Assembly: GCA_014218215.1 (NCBI GenBank)
Contig: CP043652.1
Span: forward strand, 1,178,001-1,242,000
DNA length: 64,000 bases
DNA from: Geodermatophilaceae bacterium NBWT11
GTDB lineage: Bacteria; Actinomycetota; Actinomycetes; Mycobacteriales; Geodermatophilaceae
Direction: 5' to 3'
Within the stretch, counting starts at the first letter, position 1. Every line of letters starts with the position of its first letter. The translations under genes and the position numbers were made by a program. Below are positions 41,234 to 50,882 of the stretch, piece after piece. The notes beneath the pieces were generated by a model. It searched no databases and was not told the origin of the DNA. It saw nothing but the letters and a program-made list of their open reading frames with translations.

Positions 41234-42097
41234 TCACCTCGTGGCCATGGCCTCCAGGCGGGCGATGCGCTCGGCCATCGGGGGATGGGTGGCGAACATG
41301 GTCGCCAACCCGGCCCCGCGGAACGGGTTGGCGATCATCAGGTGGCTCTGGGTGACCAGCCGGTCGTCCTGGGGCAGCGGCCGCGCCGTGACGCCGCTCT
41401 CCAGCTTGCGCAGCGCCGAGGCCAGCGCGAGCGGGTCCTGGGACAGCTGGGCGCCCGAGGCATCGGCCTGGAACTCCCGGCTGCGGCTCACCGCCATCTG
41501 GACCACCCCGGCCGCGACCGGACCCAGGACGACCAGCAGCAGGCTGCCCAGCGCGTTGCCCCCACCGCCGCGGTCGGACCGACCGCCGAAGAGGCTCGAG
41601 AACGCCGCCGCGTGCGCCAGCCAGGTGACCACGGTGGCCATCGCCCCGGCCACCGACCCGATCAGGATGTCCCGGTTGTAGACGTGGGACAGCTCGTGGG
41701 CGAGCACGCCGCGCAGTTCGCGACGGTCCAGCAGCTCCAGGATCCCCTGGGTGCAGCAGACCGCGGCCTTGCGCGGGTTGCGGCCGGTGGCGAAGGCGTT
41801 GGGCTGGTTGGTGGGGCTGACGTAGAGCCGCGGCATCGGCTGGCGGGCCTCGGTCGCGAGCTCCCGGACGATGGCGTACACCTGCGGCGCCTGCGTCTCG
41901 GTCACCGGGAACGCCCGCATGGACCGCAGCGCGAGCTGGTCGCTGTTGAACCACGCGTAGCCGTTGACGGCCACCGCGACCACCAGGGCGACCAGCAGGC
42001 CACCCCGGCCGCCGATGAGCGCGCCGGCGGCGAGGACCACCCCGGCCATCAGGCCCAGCAGCAGTGCGGTCTTCAGACCGTTGTTCCAGCGGTGCAC
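41234..42097 (-). CDS. htpX: Membrane metalloprotease HtpX
   Basis: A 287-residue M48 peptidase for quality control of membrane proteins. Two N-terminal helices ([19 protein letters not shown] and [17 protein letters not shown]) are visible. The zinc motif [12 protein letters not shown] (HELSH) lies near residue 135, followed by a second pair of helices and [14 protein letters not shown] with the third zinc ligand Glu. I choose GTG at 42097 (HRWNNGLKT); the frame is open far upstream, but only as the antisense shadow of korA and the ANTAR gene. Confidence 0.92.
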   Translation of the reverse strand: MHRWNNGLKTALLLGLMAGVVLAAGALIGGRGGLLVALVVAVAVNGYAWFNSDQLALRSMRAFPVTETQAPQVYAIVRELATEARQPMPRLYVSPTNQPNAFATGRNPRKAAVCCTQGILELLDRRELRGVLAHELSHVYNRDILIGSVAGAMATVVTWLAHAAAFSSLFGGRSDRGGGGNALGSLLLVVLGPVAAGVVQMAVSRSREFQADASGAQLSQDPLALASALRKLESGVTARPLPQDDRLVTQSHLMIANPFRGAGLATMFATHPPMAERIARLEAMATR

Positions 42098-42168
42098 GCC
42101 GGGGTCAACGCGGGGGCCCGGGAGGCCGTTCCCCGGCTGAGGCCCCCGGACCGGGCCGGTGCACCTCG

Positions 42169-42174
42169 TATGCT
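42169..42174 (+). promoter_or_regulatory. -10 box for the GAF-ANTAR gene
   Basis: TATGCT fits TANNNT and lies 46 bases before the ATG at 42221. It is between htpX (-) and the regulator (+), so it is in the right place. Confidence 0.45.
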
Positions 42175-42220
42175 CGATCGATCGCCCGCCCCCGCGCCGA
42201 CCGCCACGGAGCACCGTCCC

Positions 42221-43069
42221 ATGAGCACCGACACCAGCACCGGCGAACAGATCTCCCTGCAGCCGGTCCTCCGGGACACCGCGCAGGACTCCGGCCCGCT
42301 GCCCAACCGGGCGTCCACGCGCGACACCCGCGAGATGGTCGCTCACGTCGCGGCCGCCCGGCCCGCGGCCGTGGCCCGGGTGGTCGAGGCGCTGACCGGG
42401 CCGGGCGTGCACGGCCGTGAGGTCACCGAGCTGCTGCAGTGGGTCGCCGTGCTCGCCAAGGAGGTCGTCGGGGACTGCGACGCCGCCGGCGTCACCGTGC
42501 TGAAGGACGGCACGCCCTTCACCTCGGCGTGGACCGACGAGCGCACCCTGGCCGTCGACCGGGACCAGTACGACGCCGACGAGGGCCCCTGCCTGCACGC
42601 CGCGCGGGAGGGCGTCTGCGTCCGGGTGACCGTCTCGGAGTCGATGCAGGCCTGGCCGGAGTTCACCCAGGCCGCGGTCGCCGACGGGGTGCGGGCCTTC
42701 CTGGCCTGCCCGTTGGTGGTGGACGACCAGCGTTTCGGGGCGCTGAACCTGTACAGCCACTCCCTCGACGGCTTCTCCGACGACGACGAGGCGGTCGCCA
42801 CGCTGATCAGCCGGATCGCCACCGGGCTGGTCGCCGGGCAGCTGCAGCAGCACCGGTCGGCGACGCTGATCAGCCAGCTCGAGGAGGCCATCGCCTCGCG
42901 GGCGGTGATCGAGCAGGCCAAGGGCGCGGTCGCCGTCGTCCGGCGGATCTCCCCCGACGACGCGTTCGGGGTGCTGCGGACGGTCTCCCAGGACACGAAC
43001 GTCAAGCTCCGCGAGGTGGCGGCCCGCACGCTGGCCGACTTCGGGGCACTCCCGAACCGAGCCGGCTGA
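42221..43069 (+). CDS. GAF and ANTAR domain regulator
   Basis: A 282-residue protein. The GAF domain (about 60-200) contains [32 protein letters not shown] and [20 protein letters not shown]. The C-terminal ANTAR domain (about 215-280) contains [23 protein letters not shown] and [25 protein letters not shown] binds tandem hairpins in nascent RNA to prevent termination, and GAF senses a small ligand. This arrangement is common in actinobacteria. Its target cannot be told from here; a small -10 box precedes it, and the korAB genes follow on the same strand after 93 bases. Confidence 0.92.
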   Translation: MSTDTSTGEQISLQPVLRDTAQDSGPLPNRASTRDTREMVAHVAAARPAAVARVVEALTGPGVHGREVTELLQWVAVLAKEVVGDCDAAGVTVLKDGTPFTSAWTDERTLAVDRDQYDADEGPCLHAAREGVCVRVTVSESMQAWPEFTQAAVADGVRAFLACPLVVDDQRFGALNLYSHSLDGFSDDDEAVATLISRIATGLVAGQLQQHRSATLISQLEEAIASRAVIEQAKGAVAVVRRISPDDAFGVLRTVSQDTNVKLREVAARTLADFGALPNRAG

Positions 43070-43133
43070 GGGCACCCTCTGTGGGCTCGGCCACTGCGGG
43101 GGTCCTGAGCCGTCGCGCCCGCGACCCGCGCCG

Positions 43134-43139
43134 TAACCT
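43134..43139 (+). promoter_or_regulatory. Candidate -10 box for korAB
   Basis: TAACCT fits TANNNT, 23 bases before the korA ATG. GGAGG of the ribosome site lies between. No clear -35 is seen. Confidence 0.4.
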
Positions 43140-43162
43140 CGGCCGGTGGAGGTACACCCCTG

Positions 43163-45112
43163 ATGACTGACACCACCCCCGCCACCACCCCCGAGACGCA
43201 GCCCTCGGCGCCCGGCGGGCTCGTCAAGAGCGTCGTGGCCCTCGACCGGGTCGTGATCCGGCTCGCCGGCGACTCCGGCGACGGCATGCAGCTGACCGGC
43301 AACCGCTTCACCAGCGAGACCGCGTCCTTCGGCAACGACCTGTCGACGCTGCCCAACTTCCCCGCCGAGATCCGGGCGCCCACGGGCACCCTGCCCGGCG
43401 TCTCCAGCTTCCAGCTGCACTTCGCCGACCACGACATCATGACCCCCGGGGACGCCCCCGACGTGCTGGTCGTGATGAACCCGGCCGCGCTCAAGGCCAA
43501 CATCGCCGACCTCCCCGGCGGTGGCCTGCTGATCGCGGACTCCGACGAGTTCTCCGCCCGCAACCTGGCCAAGGTCGGCTACGCGGAGAACCCGCTGACC
43601 GACGGGTCGCTGGACGGCTGGCAGCTGGTCAGCGTGCCGCTGACGTCGATGACCACCGACGCGCTCGCGGACTCCGGCCTGGGCAAGAAGGAGGCCGAGC
43701 GCAGCAAGAACATGTTCACCCTCGGCCTGCTGTCCTGGATGTACCACCGGCCCACCGAGGGCACCGTCCGCTTCCTGGAGCGCCAGTTCCGCAAGAAGCC
43801 CGAGATCGCCGCGGCCAACATCGCCGCCTTCCGGGCCGGGTTCAACTACGGCGAGACAACGGAGGCCTTCGCGGTCTCCTACGAGATCAAGCCGGCCCCG
43901 ATGGCCGCGGGCACCTACCGCAACATCTCGGGCAACCAGGCACTGGCCTACGGGCTGGTAGCCGCTGGCGTCCGCTCCGGCCTGCCGGTGTTCCTGGGCG
44001 CCTACCCGATCACCCCGGCCTCGGACGTGCTGCACGAGCTGTCCAAGCACAAGTCCTTCGGCGTCCGCACCTTCCAGGCCGAGGACGAGATCGCCGGCAT
44101 CGGCGCCGCCCTGGGGGCCAGCTTCGGCGGTGCCCTGGGCATCACGACGACCTCGGGCCCGGGTGTCGCCCTGAAGGCCGAGACGATCGGGCTGGCCGTG
44201 ATGACCGAGCTGCCCCTGGTCATCGTCGACGTCCAGCGCGGTGGCCCCTCGACCGGGCTGCCCACCAAGACCGAGCAGTCGGACCTCCTCCAGGCCCTCT
44301 ACGGGCGCAACGGCGAGGCACCGGTGCCGGTGGTGGCCCCGCGCTCCCCCGGTGACTGCTTCGACGCCGCGATCGAGGCCTGCCGGATCGCGCTGACCTA
44401 CCGCACCCCGGTGTTCCTGCTGTCCGACGGCTACCTGGCCAACGGTGCCGAGCCGTGGTCGGTCCCGGCGACCGAGGACCTGCCCGACCTGCGGGTGGAG
44501 TTCACCACCGAGCCCAACGGCCAGGCCGCCGACGGGACGCCGGAGTTCCTGCCCTACCTGCGCGACCCGGAGACCCTGGCCCGTCCGTGGGCGGTGCCCG
44601 GCACTTCCGGTCTGCAGCACCGCATCGGTGGGCTGGAGAAGGCCGACGGCACCGGGAACATCTCCTACGACCCGGCCAACCACGACTTCATGGTCCGGAC
44701 CCGGCAGGCCAAGGTCGACGGCATCGCCGCCAGCCTGCCCCCGACCGAGGTCGACGACCCCGACGGCGACGCCCGCGTCGCCGTCATCGGCTGGGGCTCC
44801 ACCTACGGTCCGATCGGGGCTGCCTGCCGGCGGATCCGCCGCTCGGGCCGTTCCATCGCCCAGGTCCACCTGCGGCACCTCAACCCGCTGCCCAACGACC
44901 TCGGGGAGATCCTGCGGTCCTACGACCGGGTGGTCTGCCCGGAGATGAACCTCGGCCAGCTCTCCAAGGTGCTCCGCGCGGAGTACCTGGTCGACGTGCA
45001 GAGCCACACCCAGGTGACCGGGTTGCCCTTCCGGGCAGCCGAGCTCGCCGCCGTCCTCCAGGACGCCATCGACGGGGCGACCGTCCCCGCCACCACCGGA
45101 GGCCAGTCGTGA
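43163..45112 (+). CDS. korA: 2-oxoglutarate:ferredoxin oxidoreductase alpha subunit
   Basis: A 649-residue fusion of the gamma-type and alpha-type parts. The first 200 residues ([40 protein letters not shown]) are the gamma domain and the rest is alpha ([56 protein letters not shown]). With KorB it oxidises a 2-oxo acid, probably 2-oxoglutarate, to the acyl-CoA and reduces ferredoxin. Actinobacteria use it in the TCA cycle. GGAGG lies about ten bases before ATG. It is coupled to korB by GTGA. Confidence 0.95.
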   Translation: MTDTTPATTPETQPSAPGGLVKSVVALDRVVIRLAGDSGDGMQLTGNRFTSETASFGNDLSTLPNFPAEIRAPTGTLPGVSSFQLHFADHDIMTPGDAPDVLVVMNPAALKANIADLPGGGLLIADSDEFSARNLAKVGYAENPLTDGSLDGWQLVSVPLTSMTTDALADSGLGKKEAERSKNMFTLGLLSWMYHRPTEGTVRFLERQFRKKPEIAAANIAAFRAGFNYGETTEAFAVSYEIKPAPMAAGTYRNISGNQALAYGLVAAGVRSGLPVFLGAYPITPASDVLHELSKHKSFGVRTFQAEDEIAGIGAALGASFGGALGITTTSGPGVALKAETIGLAVMTELPLVIVDVQRGGPSTGLPTKTEQSDLLQALYGRNGEAPVPVVAPRSPGDCFDAAIEACRIALTYRTPVFLLSDGYLANGAEPWSVPATEDLPDLRVEFTTEPNGQAADGTPEFLPYLRDPETLARPWAVPGTSGLQHRIGGLEKADGTGNISYDPANHDFMVRTRQAKVDGIAASLPPTEVDDPDGDARVAVIGWGSTYGPIGAACRRIRRSGRSIAQVHLRHLNPLPNDLGEILRSYDRVVCPEMNLGQLSKVLRAEYLVDVQSHTQVTGLPFRAAELAAVLQDAIDGATVPATTGGQS

Positions 45113-46239
45113 CCACGTTCTCGGACGACACCGCACACGCCATCGACACCCACGTGCACGAGCTCGGGATGCCGGCCTACGACCAGCGCATCGCCGACGC
45201 CGTCGCCCGCTCGGTGGAGACCAACGGCGAGAAGCAGACCACGCTCAAGGGCAAGGACCTCAAGACCGACCAGGAGGTGCGCTGGTGCCCCGGGTGCGGT
45301 GACTACGTCATCCTCAACGCGGTCCAGTCGTTCCTGCCCTCGCTGGGGATCGCCCGCGAGGACATGGTGATCATCTCCGGGATCGGCTGCTCGTCGCGGT
45401 TCCCGTACTACATGAACACCTACGGGATGCACTCGATCCACGGCCGGGCGCCGGCGATCGCGACCGGGCTGGCCGCCTCCCGTCCGGACCTGTCGGTCTG
45501 GGTGGTCACCGGGGACGGCGACGCGCTGTCGATCGGCGGCAACCACCTGATCCACACCCTGCGCCGCAACGTGGACCTGACGATCCTGCTGTTCAACAAC
45601 CGGATCTACGGGCTGACCAAGGGCCAGTACTCGCCCACCTCGGAGATCGGCAAGGTCACCAAGAGCACCCCCATGGGCTCGCTGGACCACCCGTTCAACC
45701 CGGTGTCGCTGGCGCTGGGCGCGGACGCGACCTTCGTCGGCCGGGCGATGGACTCCGACCGCAAGGGGCTCACCGACGTGCTGCGGCAGGCCGCGGAGCA
45801 CAAGGGCACCTCACTGGTGGAGATCTACCAGAACTGCAACATCTTCAACGACGGCGCCTTCGAGCTGCTCAAGGACCCGTTGACCGGCAAGCAGTGGACG
45901 ATCCCGCTGGTGCACGGGGAGAAGCTGGTCTTCGGGCCGGACGGCGCCTCGTGCGTGGTCGCCGACGGCTCCGGCGGCCTCCGGATCGCCGAGACCAACC
46001 AGGTGGCCGAGGCCGACATCGTGGTCCACGACGCGCAGCGCACGGACCCGGCCTACGCCTTCGCGCTGTCCCGGCTGTCCAGCCAGGACCTCCGGTACAC
46101 CCCGATGGGCGTGTTCCGCTCGATCGAGAAGCCGACCTACGAGGCGATGATGAGCGACCAGCTCGAGGACGCCCGCAGCGCCCAGCCCGCCGACCTGGAC
46201 GCGCTGCTGCGCGGCAACGACAACTGGGTCGTGAACTGA
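45109..46239 (+). CDS. korB: 2-oxoglutarate:ferredoxin oxidoreductase beta subunit
   Basis: A 376-residue thiamine-diphosphate subunit. [11 protein letters not shown] supplies cluster-ligand cysteines, and [20 protein letters not shown] is the family signature. [15 protein letters not shown] with [15 protein letters not shown] forms the Mg-ThDP fold (GDG...NN). GTG at 45109 overlaps the korA stop. The following P450 gene starts 6 bases after its stop. Confidence 0.95.
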   Translation: MTTFSDDTAHAIDTHVHELGMPAYDQRIADAVARSVETNGEKQTTLKGKDLKTDQEVRWCPGCGDYVILNAVQSFLPSLGIAREDMVIISGIGCSSRFPYYMNTYGMHSIHGRAPAIATGLAASRPDLSVWVVTGDGDALSIGGNHLIHTLRRNVDLTILLFNNRIYGLTKGQYSPTSEIGKVTKSTPMGSLDHPFNPVSLALGADATFVGRAMDSDRKGLTDVLRQAAEHKGTSLVEIYQNCNIFNDGAFELLKDPLTGKQWTIPLVHGEKLVFGPDGASCVVADGSGGLRIAETNQVAEADIVVHDAQRTDPAYAFALSRLSSQDLRYTPMGVFRSIEKPTYEAMMSDQLEDARSAQPADLDALLRGNDNWVVN

Positions 46240-46244
46240 CCGAC

Positions 46245-47549
46245 GTGGACCACGCGCGGCCCCGGACGGCGATCGGCCAGCTGACGGCCGACGCCGTCCT
46301 GGGGTTGCGCATCGGCGCCCTGCGCGCCGGGGGGATGGCCCTCGCCGTCCGGGGCGACCGGGTGGCGCGCCTGCTGCACCGGCCGTGGCGGACGGACCCC
46401 TACCCGGTCTTCGCCGACCTGCGGGCCGCCCAGGCGGCCGGCGGCCCGGTGCGCAGCCGCACCGGGCTCACCGCACTGGCCACGCACGCCTCGGTCGAGT
46501 CGGTGCTGCGGGACCGCCGGTTCGGGGTCCGGCTCTCCGACGGCGGCAGCCGGCTCGGGGACGGCGGCGAGGACGGCTCGCTGCTCGAGCCGGTCGACCT
46601 CTCGCTGCTCACCCTGGACCCGCCCGACCACACCCGGCTGCGTCGCCTGGCGCAGCCGGCGTTCGCCCCCCGGCGGCTGGAGCACTACCGGTCGGTGGCC
46701 GAGCGGGTGACCGGTGAGCTGCTGGACGCCGCGCTCGCCCGGGGCCGCTTCGACCTGGTGCGCGACCTGGCCTCGCCGCTCCCGATCACCGTCATCGCGG
46801 CGCTGCTCGACGTGCCCGACGTGGACAGCGAGCGGTTCGCCCGCTGGGGGCGGGCGCTGGGGTCCTCGCTGGAGGGCGTGCGCTCCCCCGCCCACGCGCG
46901 GGAACTGGCGCAGGCCACCGCGGACCTGCGGGCGCTGTTCGCCGACCTGCTGGAGCAGCGCCGGGCGGACCCCGGCGAGGACGTGGTGTCGACCCTCGCC
47001 CAGGCCGTGGACGGCGGGCGGGCCACCGCCGACGAGGTGCTGGCGCTCGCCCAGCTGCTCCTGGTCGCCGGCTTCGAGACGACCACCAACCTGATCGGCA
47101 ACGCCGTCCAGGCCCTGCACCGCTCGCCGGGCCAGTGGGACGCCCTGGTCGCCGACCCGTCGCTGGCCGCGGCGGCCATCGAGGAGACGCTGCGCTACGA
47201 CCCGCCGGTGCAGCTCACCGCCCGGTTCGCCCACGAGGACCTCGAGGTGGACGGCGCCCCGGTGCGGAAGGACAGCGGCGTGCTGCTGCTGCTCGCCAGC
47301 GCCAACCGCGACCCCGCCGTACACGTCGACCCCGACCACTTCGACCTGCACCGCGAGCAGACCGTGCCGCACCTGGCCTTCTCCGGCGGCGTGCACTACT
47401 GCCTGGGCGCGCCGCTGGCCCGGCTGGAGGGCGAGGTCGCGCTGCGGCTGCTCGCCGAGCGCGCGCCCCGGCTCCGTCCGGCCGGGCGGCCGGTGCCCCG
47501 CGTCGCCACCGTCCTCCGCGGTCCCCTGTCCCTCCCCGTCCGCACCTGA
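46245..47549 (+). CDS. Cytochrome P450
   Basis: A 434-residue bacterial P450. Landmarks are LLLVAGFETTTNLIGNAVQAL (I-helix, the AGxET oxygen-activating motif), EETLRYDPPVQL (ExxR region) and FSGGVHYCLGAPLARLEGEVAL, the heme-ligand Cys near residue 385. It begins at GTG 46245, a few bases after korB, and is probably co-transcribed with it; the substrate is unknown. No ferredoxin or ferredoxin reductase gene is adjacent. The product is N-terminally unanchored, as expected for a soluble bacterial P450. Confidence 0.92.
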   Translation: MDHARPRTAIGQLTADAVLGLRIGALRAGGMALAVRGDRVARLLHRPWRTDPYPVFADLRAAQAAGGPVRSRTGLTALATHASVESVLRDRRFGVRLSDGGSRLGDGGEDGSLLEPVDLSLLTLDPPDHTRLRRLAQPAFAPRRLEHYRSVAERVTGELLDAALARGRFDLVRDLASPLPITVIAALLDVPDVDSERFARWGRALGSSLEGVRSPAHARELAQATADLRALFADLLEQRRADPGEDVVSTLAQAVDGGRATADEVLALAQLLLVAGFETTTNLIGNAVQALHRSPGQWDALVADPSLAAAAIEETLRYDPPVQLTARFAHEDLEVDGAPVRKDSGVLLLLASANRDPAVHVDPDHFDLHREQTVPHLAFSGGVHYCLGAPLARLEGEVALRLLAERAPRLRPAGRPVPRVATVLRGPLSLPVRT

Positions 47550-47554
47550 CCCCT

Positions 47555-47580
47555 CTGACGGGGGAGGCGCCCCTCGTCAG
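47555..47580. terminator. Hairpin at the convergent P450 / MocR boundary
   Basis: CTGACGGGGG pairs with CCCCTCGTCAG (one bulge), with the loop AGGCG. It overlaps the MocR stop codon on the minus strand and lies 6 bases after the P450 stop. Confidence 0.65.
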
Positions 47581-48935
47581 GGCGTGAGGGCGGTGGTCAG
47601 GACCTCGAGGGCGGGGACGAGGGCGGCCCGGGTGGGTGCGGCCCAGCCGACGACGAGGCCGGCGGGTCCGTCGGCGGCGGTGTGCCGCGCCAGGCCGTCC
47701 ACGGCGACGCCGCGGGCTGCTGCGGCGGCGCGGACGTGCTCCTCGGTCGCCCGGTCGGGCAGCGGGACGACGAGGTGCGCCCCGGCCGCGTCACCCACGG
47801 TGCGGTGCCCGGCGGCCGTCACCGCGGCGCGGACCAGCTCCCGGCGGGCGGCCAGCTCGCGGCGGAGCCGGCGCAGGTGCCGGGCCAGGTCGCCGCTGTC
47901 GGCGAGGGCGGCGAACACCCGTTGGCCGGCGCGGGCGGGCCGGGTGCCGGTGCGGGTGCGGGCCTCCAGCAGGGCGTCGCGCACCCACGGCGGGGCCACC
48001 AGCCACCCGACGCCCAGGGTGGGGCTGAGGACCTTGGACGTCGTCCCCAGGTGGACGACGACGTCGGGGCCCAGCGCGGCCAGCAGCGGCAGCGGCGCCA
48101 CGTCGTAGCGCAGCTCGCCGTCGTAGTCGTCCTCGAGGAGCAGCAGTCCCTCGGCGCGGGCCCGGTCGACCAGCGCGACCCGGCGGGCGGCCGGCAGCCG
48201 GCCGCCGAGGGGGAACTGGTGGGCCGGGGTGCAGTAGACGGCGGCGAGACCGGGCGGCACCCGGTCGACCACCAGCCCGTCGGCGTCCACCGGCACCGGG
48301 ACGCACTGCACGCCGGCTGCGGTGAGCGCACCGACCACCCGCTGGTAGCCCGGGTCCTCCACCCCGACCCGGGCGCCCGGCGGAAGCAACCGGGCGACCT
48401 CGGCGACCCCGGCCGACGTGCCGGACGTGCCCAGCACGTCGGCCGGGTCGGCCGGCAGCCCGCGGTGCCGGAGCAGGTGCTCGACGACGGCCGCCCCGAA
48501 GACCGGGTCGCCCCGGGGGTCCCAGCCGACGTCGGGGTCCCGGTCGCCGGCGGCCCGCCAGGCCCGGCGCCAGGCAGCCCGGTCCAGCACCTCCAGGCAC
48601 GGCGCCCCGGGCCGCAGGTCGACCACGCCGGCGGCCGGGGCCACCCGGGACGACCGACCGGACGACGGCGCCGGCTGCGGGGTGCCGACGACGAAGGTGC
48701 CCACCCCGCGACGCCCCTCGAGCCAGCCCTCGGCGAGCAGCTGGTCGTAGGCACCGGCGGTGACGGTCCGGCTGACCCGCAGCAGCACGGCGAGCTCGCG
48801 GGTCGAGGGCAGCCGGTCCCCCGCACGCAGCGCACCGTCGGCGGTGGCCGCCCGCAGGCCATCGGCGAGCTGCACGGCCAGGGGGGTGCCGACCGTGCGG
48901 TCCAGCACCAGCGGCGGGACGTCGACCACGGGCAC
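47577..48935 (-). CDS. MocR-type transcriptional regulator (GntR plus aminotransferase-like domain)
   Basis: A 452-residue fusion. The N-terminal winged helix (VQLADGLRAATADGALRAGDRLPSTRELAV) is GntR, and the rest is a fold-type I aminotransferase. The PLP-binding Lys lies in VHLGTTSKVLSPTLGVGW, and LLEDDYDGELRYD and ARVGVEDPGYQRV surround it. MocR proteins sense PLP or related amines. The divergent PNPOx-fold gene begins 76 bases away, and a pyridoxine-type control link is a natural inference (PdxR-like), though no vitamin B6 synthesis gene is nearby. GTG at 48935 starts the product. Confidence 0.9.
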   Translation of the reverse strand: MPVVDVPPLVLDRTVGTPLAVQLADGLRAATADGALRAGDRLPSTRELAVLLRVSRTVTAGAYDQLLAEGWLEGRRGVGTFVVGTPQPAPSSGRSSRVAPAAGVVDLRPGAPCLEVLDRAAWRRAWRAAGDRDPDVGWDPRGDPVFGAAVVEHLLRHRGLPADPADVLGTSGTSAGVAEVARLLPPGARVGVEDPGYQRVVGALTAAGVQCVPVPVDADGLVVDRVPPGLAAVYCTPAHQFPLGGRLPAARRVALVDRARAEGLLLLEDDYDGELRYDVAPLPLLAALGPDVVVHLGTTSKVLSPTLGVGWLVAPPWVRDALLEARTRTGTRPARAGQRVFAALADSGDLARHLRRLRRELAARRELVRAAVTAAGHRTVGDAAGAHLVVPLPDRATEEHVRAAAAARGVAVDGLARHTAADGPAGLVVGWAAPTRAALVPALEVLTTALTP

Positions 48936-49011
48936 CTCGAGGGGAGTGGACTGCCGGAACAGCGCGGGATTGGCTCTCGGAGGATGCCACGTCCTGGGTC
49001 AGGGTGGTCCC

Positions 49012-49668
49012 GTGACCACGCCGCTCTCCCCCACCTCCCGCTCCACCGTGCGCCGCAACGCCGTCCGGGCCCGCAGCGACCGCGCGGAGCTGTACGCCCT
49101 CCTCGACGCCGGACTGGTCGGCCACCTGGGTCTGGCCATGCCGGCCGGGCCACTGGTCGTGCCCACCGCCTACGGCCGGGACGGCGACACCCTCTACCTG
49201 CACGGCTCGACCGGCGCGGCCACGCTGCGGGCGGCCGGGGGCGGACTGCCGGTGTGCTTCACCGTCACCCACCTCGACGGGATCGTCTACAGCCGCTCGG
49301 CCTTCCACCACTCGATGAACCACCGGTCGGCCGTCGTCCAGGGCACGGCCCGGCTCGTCGAGGACCCCGACGAGCGGTGGCACGGGCTCGGCGTCCTCAC
49401 CGAGCACCTGGCACCCGGCTCGTGGACGGCCACCCGGCAGCCCGACCGGCGCGAGCTCGCCGCCACCGCCGTCCTCGCGCTGGACCTGACCGAGGCCAGC
49501 GTCAAGGCCCGCACCGGCCCGCCGGGCGAGGACGAGCGCGACCTGACCGCCCCGGCGGCCGACTGGGCCGGCGTGCTGCCGCTGCGCACCACCTGGGGGA
49601 CGCCGGAGCCCTGCCCGCTGCTGCCCGAGGACGTCCCCGTGCCCGAGCGGGTCAGCTCGCGGGGGTGA
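49012..49668 (+). CDS. PNPOx-fold FMN-binding-type protein
   Basis: A 218-residue protein starting at GTG 49012, divergent from the MocR regulator. The split-barrel pattern is visible: LYALLDAGLVGHLGLAMPAGPLVVPTAYGRDGDTLYLHGS, then LPVCFTVTHLDGIVYSRSAFHHSMNHRSAVVQGTARLVED. This is the pyridoxamine 5'-phosphate oxidase-related family; the exact activity cannot be assigned. Placement opposite a MocR gene suggests it is a target of that regulator. It converges with the sugar dehydrogenase gene and the two ORFs overlap by 17 bases on opposite strands. Confidence 0.8.
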   Translation: MTTPLSPTSRSTVRRNAVRARSDRAELYALLDAGLVGHLGLAMPAGPLVVPTAYGRDGDTLYLHGSTGAATLRAAGGGLPVCFTVTHLDGIVYSRSAFHHSMNHRSAVVQGTARLVEDPDERWHGLGVLTEHLAPGSWTATRQPDRRELAATAVLALDLTEASVKARTGPPGEDERDLTAPAADWAGVLPLRTTWGTPEPCPLLPEDVPVPERVSSRG

Positions 49669-50863
49669 CCCGGAGCAGCTGGTCGGCGCCCTCGCCGTTG
49701 TCGGTGGTCAGGTACAGCGAGCCGTCGCTGCCCAGCTGCGGGCTGCGGACCCGGCCGTAGGTGCCCTCCAGCTCGGGGATCCGGAACTGCTCGACGAGGC
49801 TGCCGTCCTCGCCCAGCCGCAGCGCCAGGACCCCGGTGTCCTTCTGCACGCCGAGCAGCAGCAGTCCGTCGTACTCGCCCCACTCCGCCCCGTCCAGGAA
49901 CGTGATGCCGGAGACGGCGATGGTCGGGTCGCCGGAGCTCCACACGGCCTCGATCGCGCCGGGGATCTCGGCGTCGGTCATCGGGACGCTCTCGTCGTAC
50001 TCGCCGGAGCCGACCGGGTCCCAGCCGTAGTTGCCGCCGTCCTCGGCGAGGTTGACCTCGTCGTCGACCTGGCTGCCCTGCTCGGCGGTGTAGACCGCAC
50101 CCGTGCCGGGCTGCACCGCGATGCCCTGCACGTTGCGGTGCCCGTAGCCCACGATCGCGTGCGAGGTCGGGTCGGTGAGCTCGAGGAAGGGGTTGTCCGT
50201 CGAGGGCTGCCCGGTCTGCGGGTCGACCCGCAGCAGCTTGCCGGCCAGCGTGGAGAGGTCCTGCGGGTTGGTGCCGAGCGCGTTGTCCCCGGTGCCGACG
50301 AGCAGCTGACCGGTGTCGTCGAAGCGCAGCCGGCAGCCGCCGTGCCGGCCGGAGTCGGTGTTCACCGGGATCTGGCCGACCAGCGGGTCGGCCACCCGGG
50401 TCGCGGCGGTCCAGTCCGCGTCGACGGTCCAGCCGATCACCTCGATGCCGGGCCCGCCGTCCGCCCCGCCGTCGGTGACGCCCTGGCAGGTGTAGAGCGT
50501 GCGGTCGGTGGCGAAGGCCGGGCTGAGCACCAGGCCCATGAGCCCGGTCTCGCCGTCGGCCCAGAGGTCGTCGAAGTCCGCCTCGAGCTGCCGGCTGGAC
50601 CCGTCGGGGAGCACGGCGGTGAACCCGCCGTCCCGCTCGTCGACCAGCAAGGTGCCGTCGGGGGCCTGCGCGACGTCCCAGGGGTGGTCCAGGCCGTCCA
50701 GCACGGTCTCCACCTCGAGCGCCGGGGCGCCGGCGGGCGGGCTGGCGGCCGCGGCGTCGGCCTCGGACTCCCCGGACGCCGACGAGCCGCACCCGGCGAG
50801 CAGGACGACCCCGGTGAGGGCAGCGGTCAGGCGGGCGGTGCGACGGGTCCCCATGCGACCCAT
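49652..50863 (-). CDS. PQQ-dependent sugar dehydrogenase-like lipoprotein
   Basis: A 403-residue protein with a lipoprotein signal (LTAALTGVVLLAGC). The mature part is a six-bladed beta-propeller of the soluble GDH-B/ aldose sugar dehydrogenase family. LDHPWDVAQAPDGTLLVDERDGG, GVLSPAFATDRTLY-like residues, GHRNVQGIAVQPGTG and SQVDDEVNLAEDGGNYGWD carry Ca- and PQQ-contact regions. It would oxidise a sugar at the cell surface and needs PQQ. The window has no PQQ synthesis genes. ATG 50863 is used; an in-frame ATG at 50854 is an alternative. It ends on top of the PNPOx gene by 17 bases. Confidence 0.87.
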   Translation of the reverse strand: MGRMGTRRTARLTAALTGVVLLAGCGSSASGESEADAAAASPPAGAPALEVETVLDGLDHPWDVAQAPDGTLLVDERDGGFTAVLPDGSSRQLEADFDDLWADGETGLMGLVLSPAFATDRTLYTCQGVTDGGADGGPGIEVIGWTVDADWTAATRVADPLVGQIPVNTDSGRHGGCRLRFDDTGQLLVGTGDNALGTNPQDLSTLAGKLLRVDPQTGQPSTDNPFLELTDPTSHAIVGYGHRNVQGIAVQPGTGAVYTAEQGSQVDDEVNLAEDGGNYGWDPVGSGEYDESVPMTDAEIPGAIEAVWSSGDPTIAVSGITFLDGAEWGEYDGLLLLGVQKDTGVLALRLGEDGSLVEQFRIPELEGTYGRVRSPQLGSDGSLYLTTDNGEGADQLLRVTPAS

Positions 50864-50882
50864 GGTCCCTGGGTCGCGTCGG

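Noticed and set aside
42098-45136. Minus-strand ORF of about 1000 extra codons upstream of htpX.
   Set aside because: It is the antisense of the GAF-ANTAR and korA genes. Only the last 287 codons are HtpX.
48936-49011. Search for MocR operator direct repeats in the divergent gap.
   Set aside because: No pair of direct repeats convincing enough to report.
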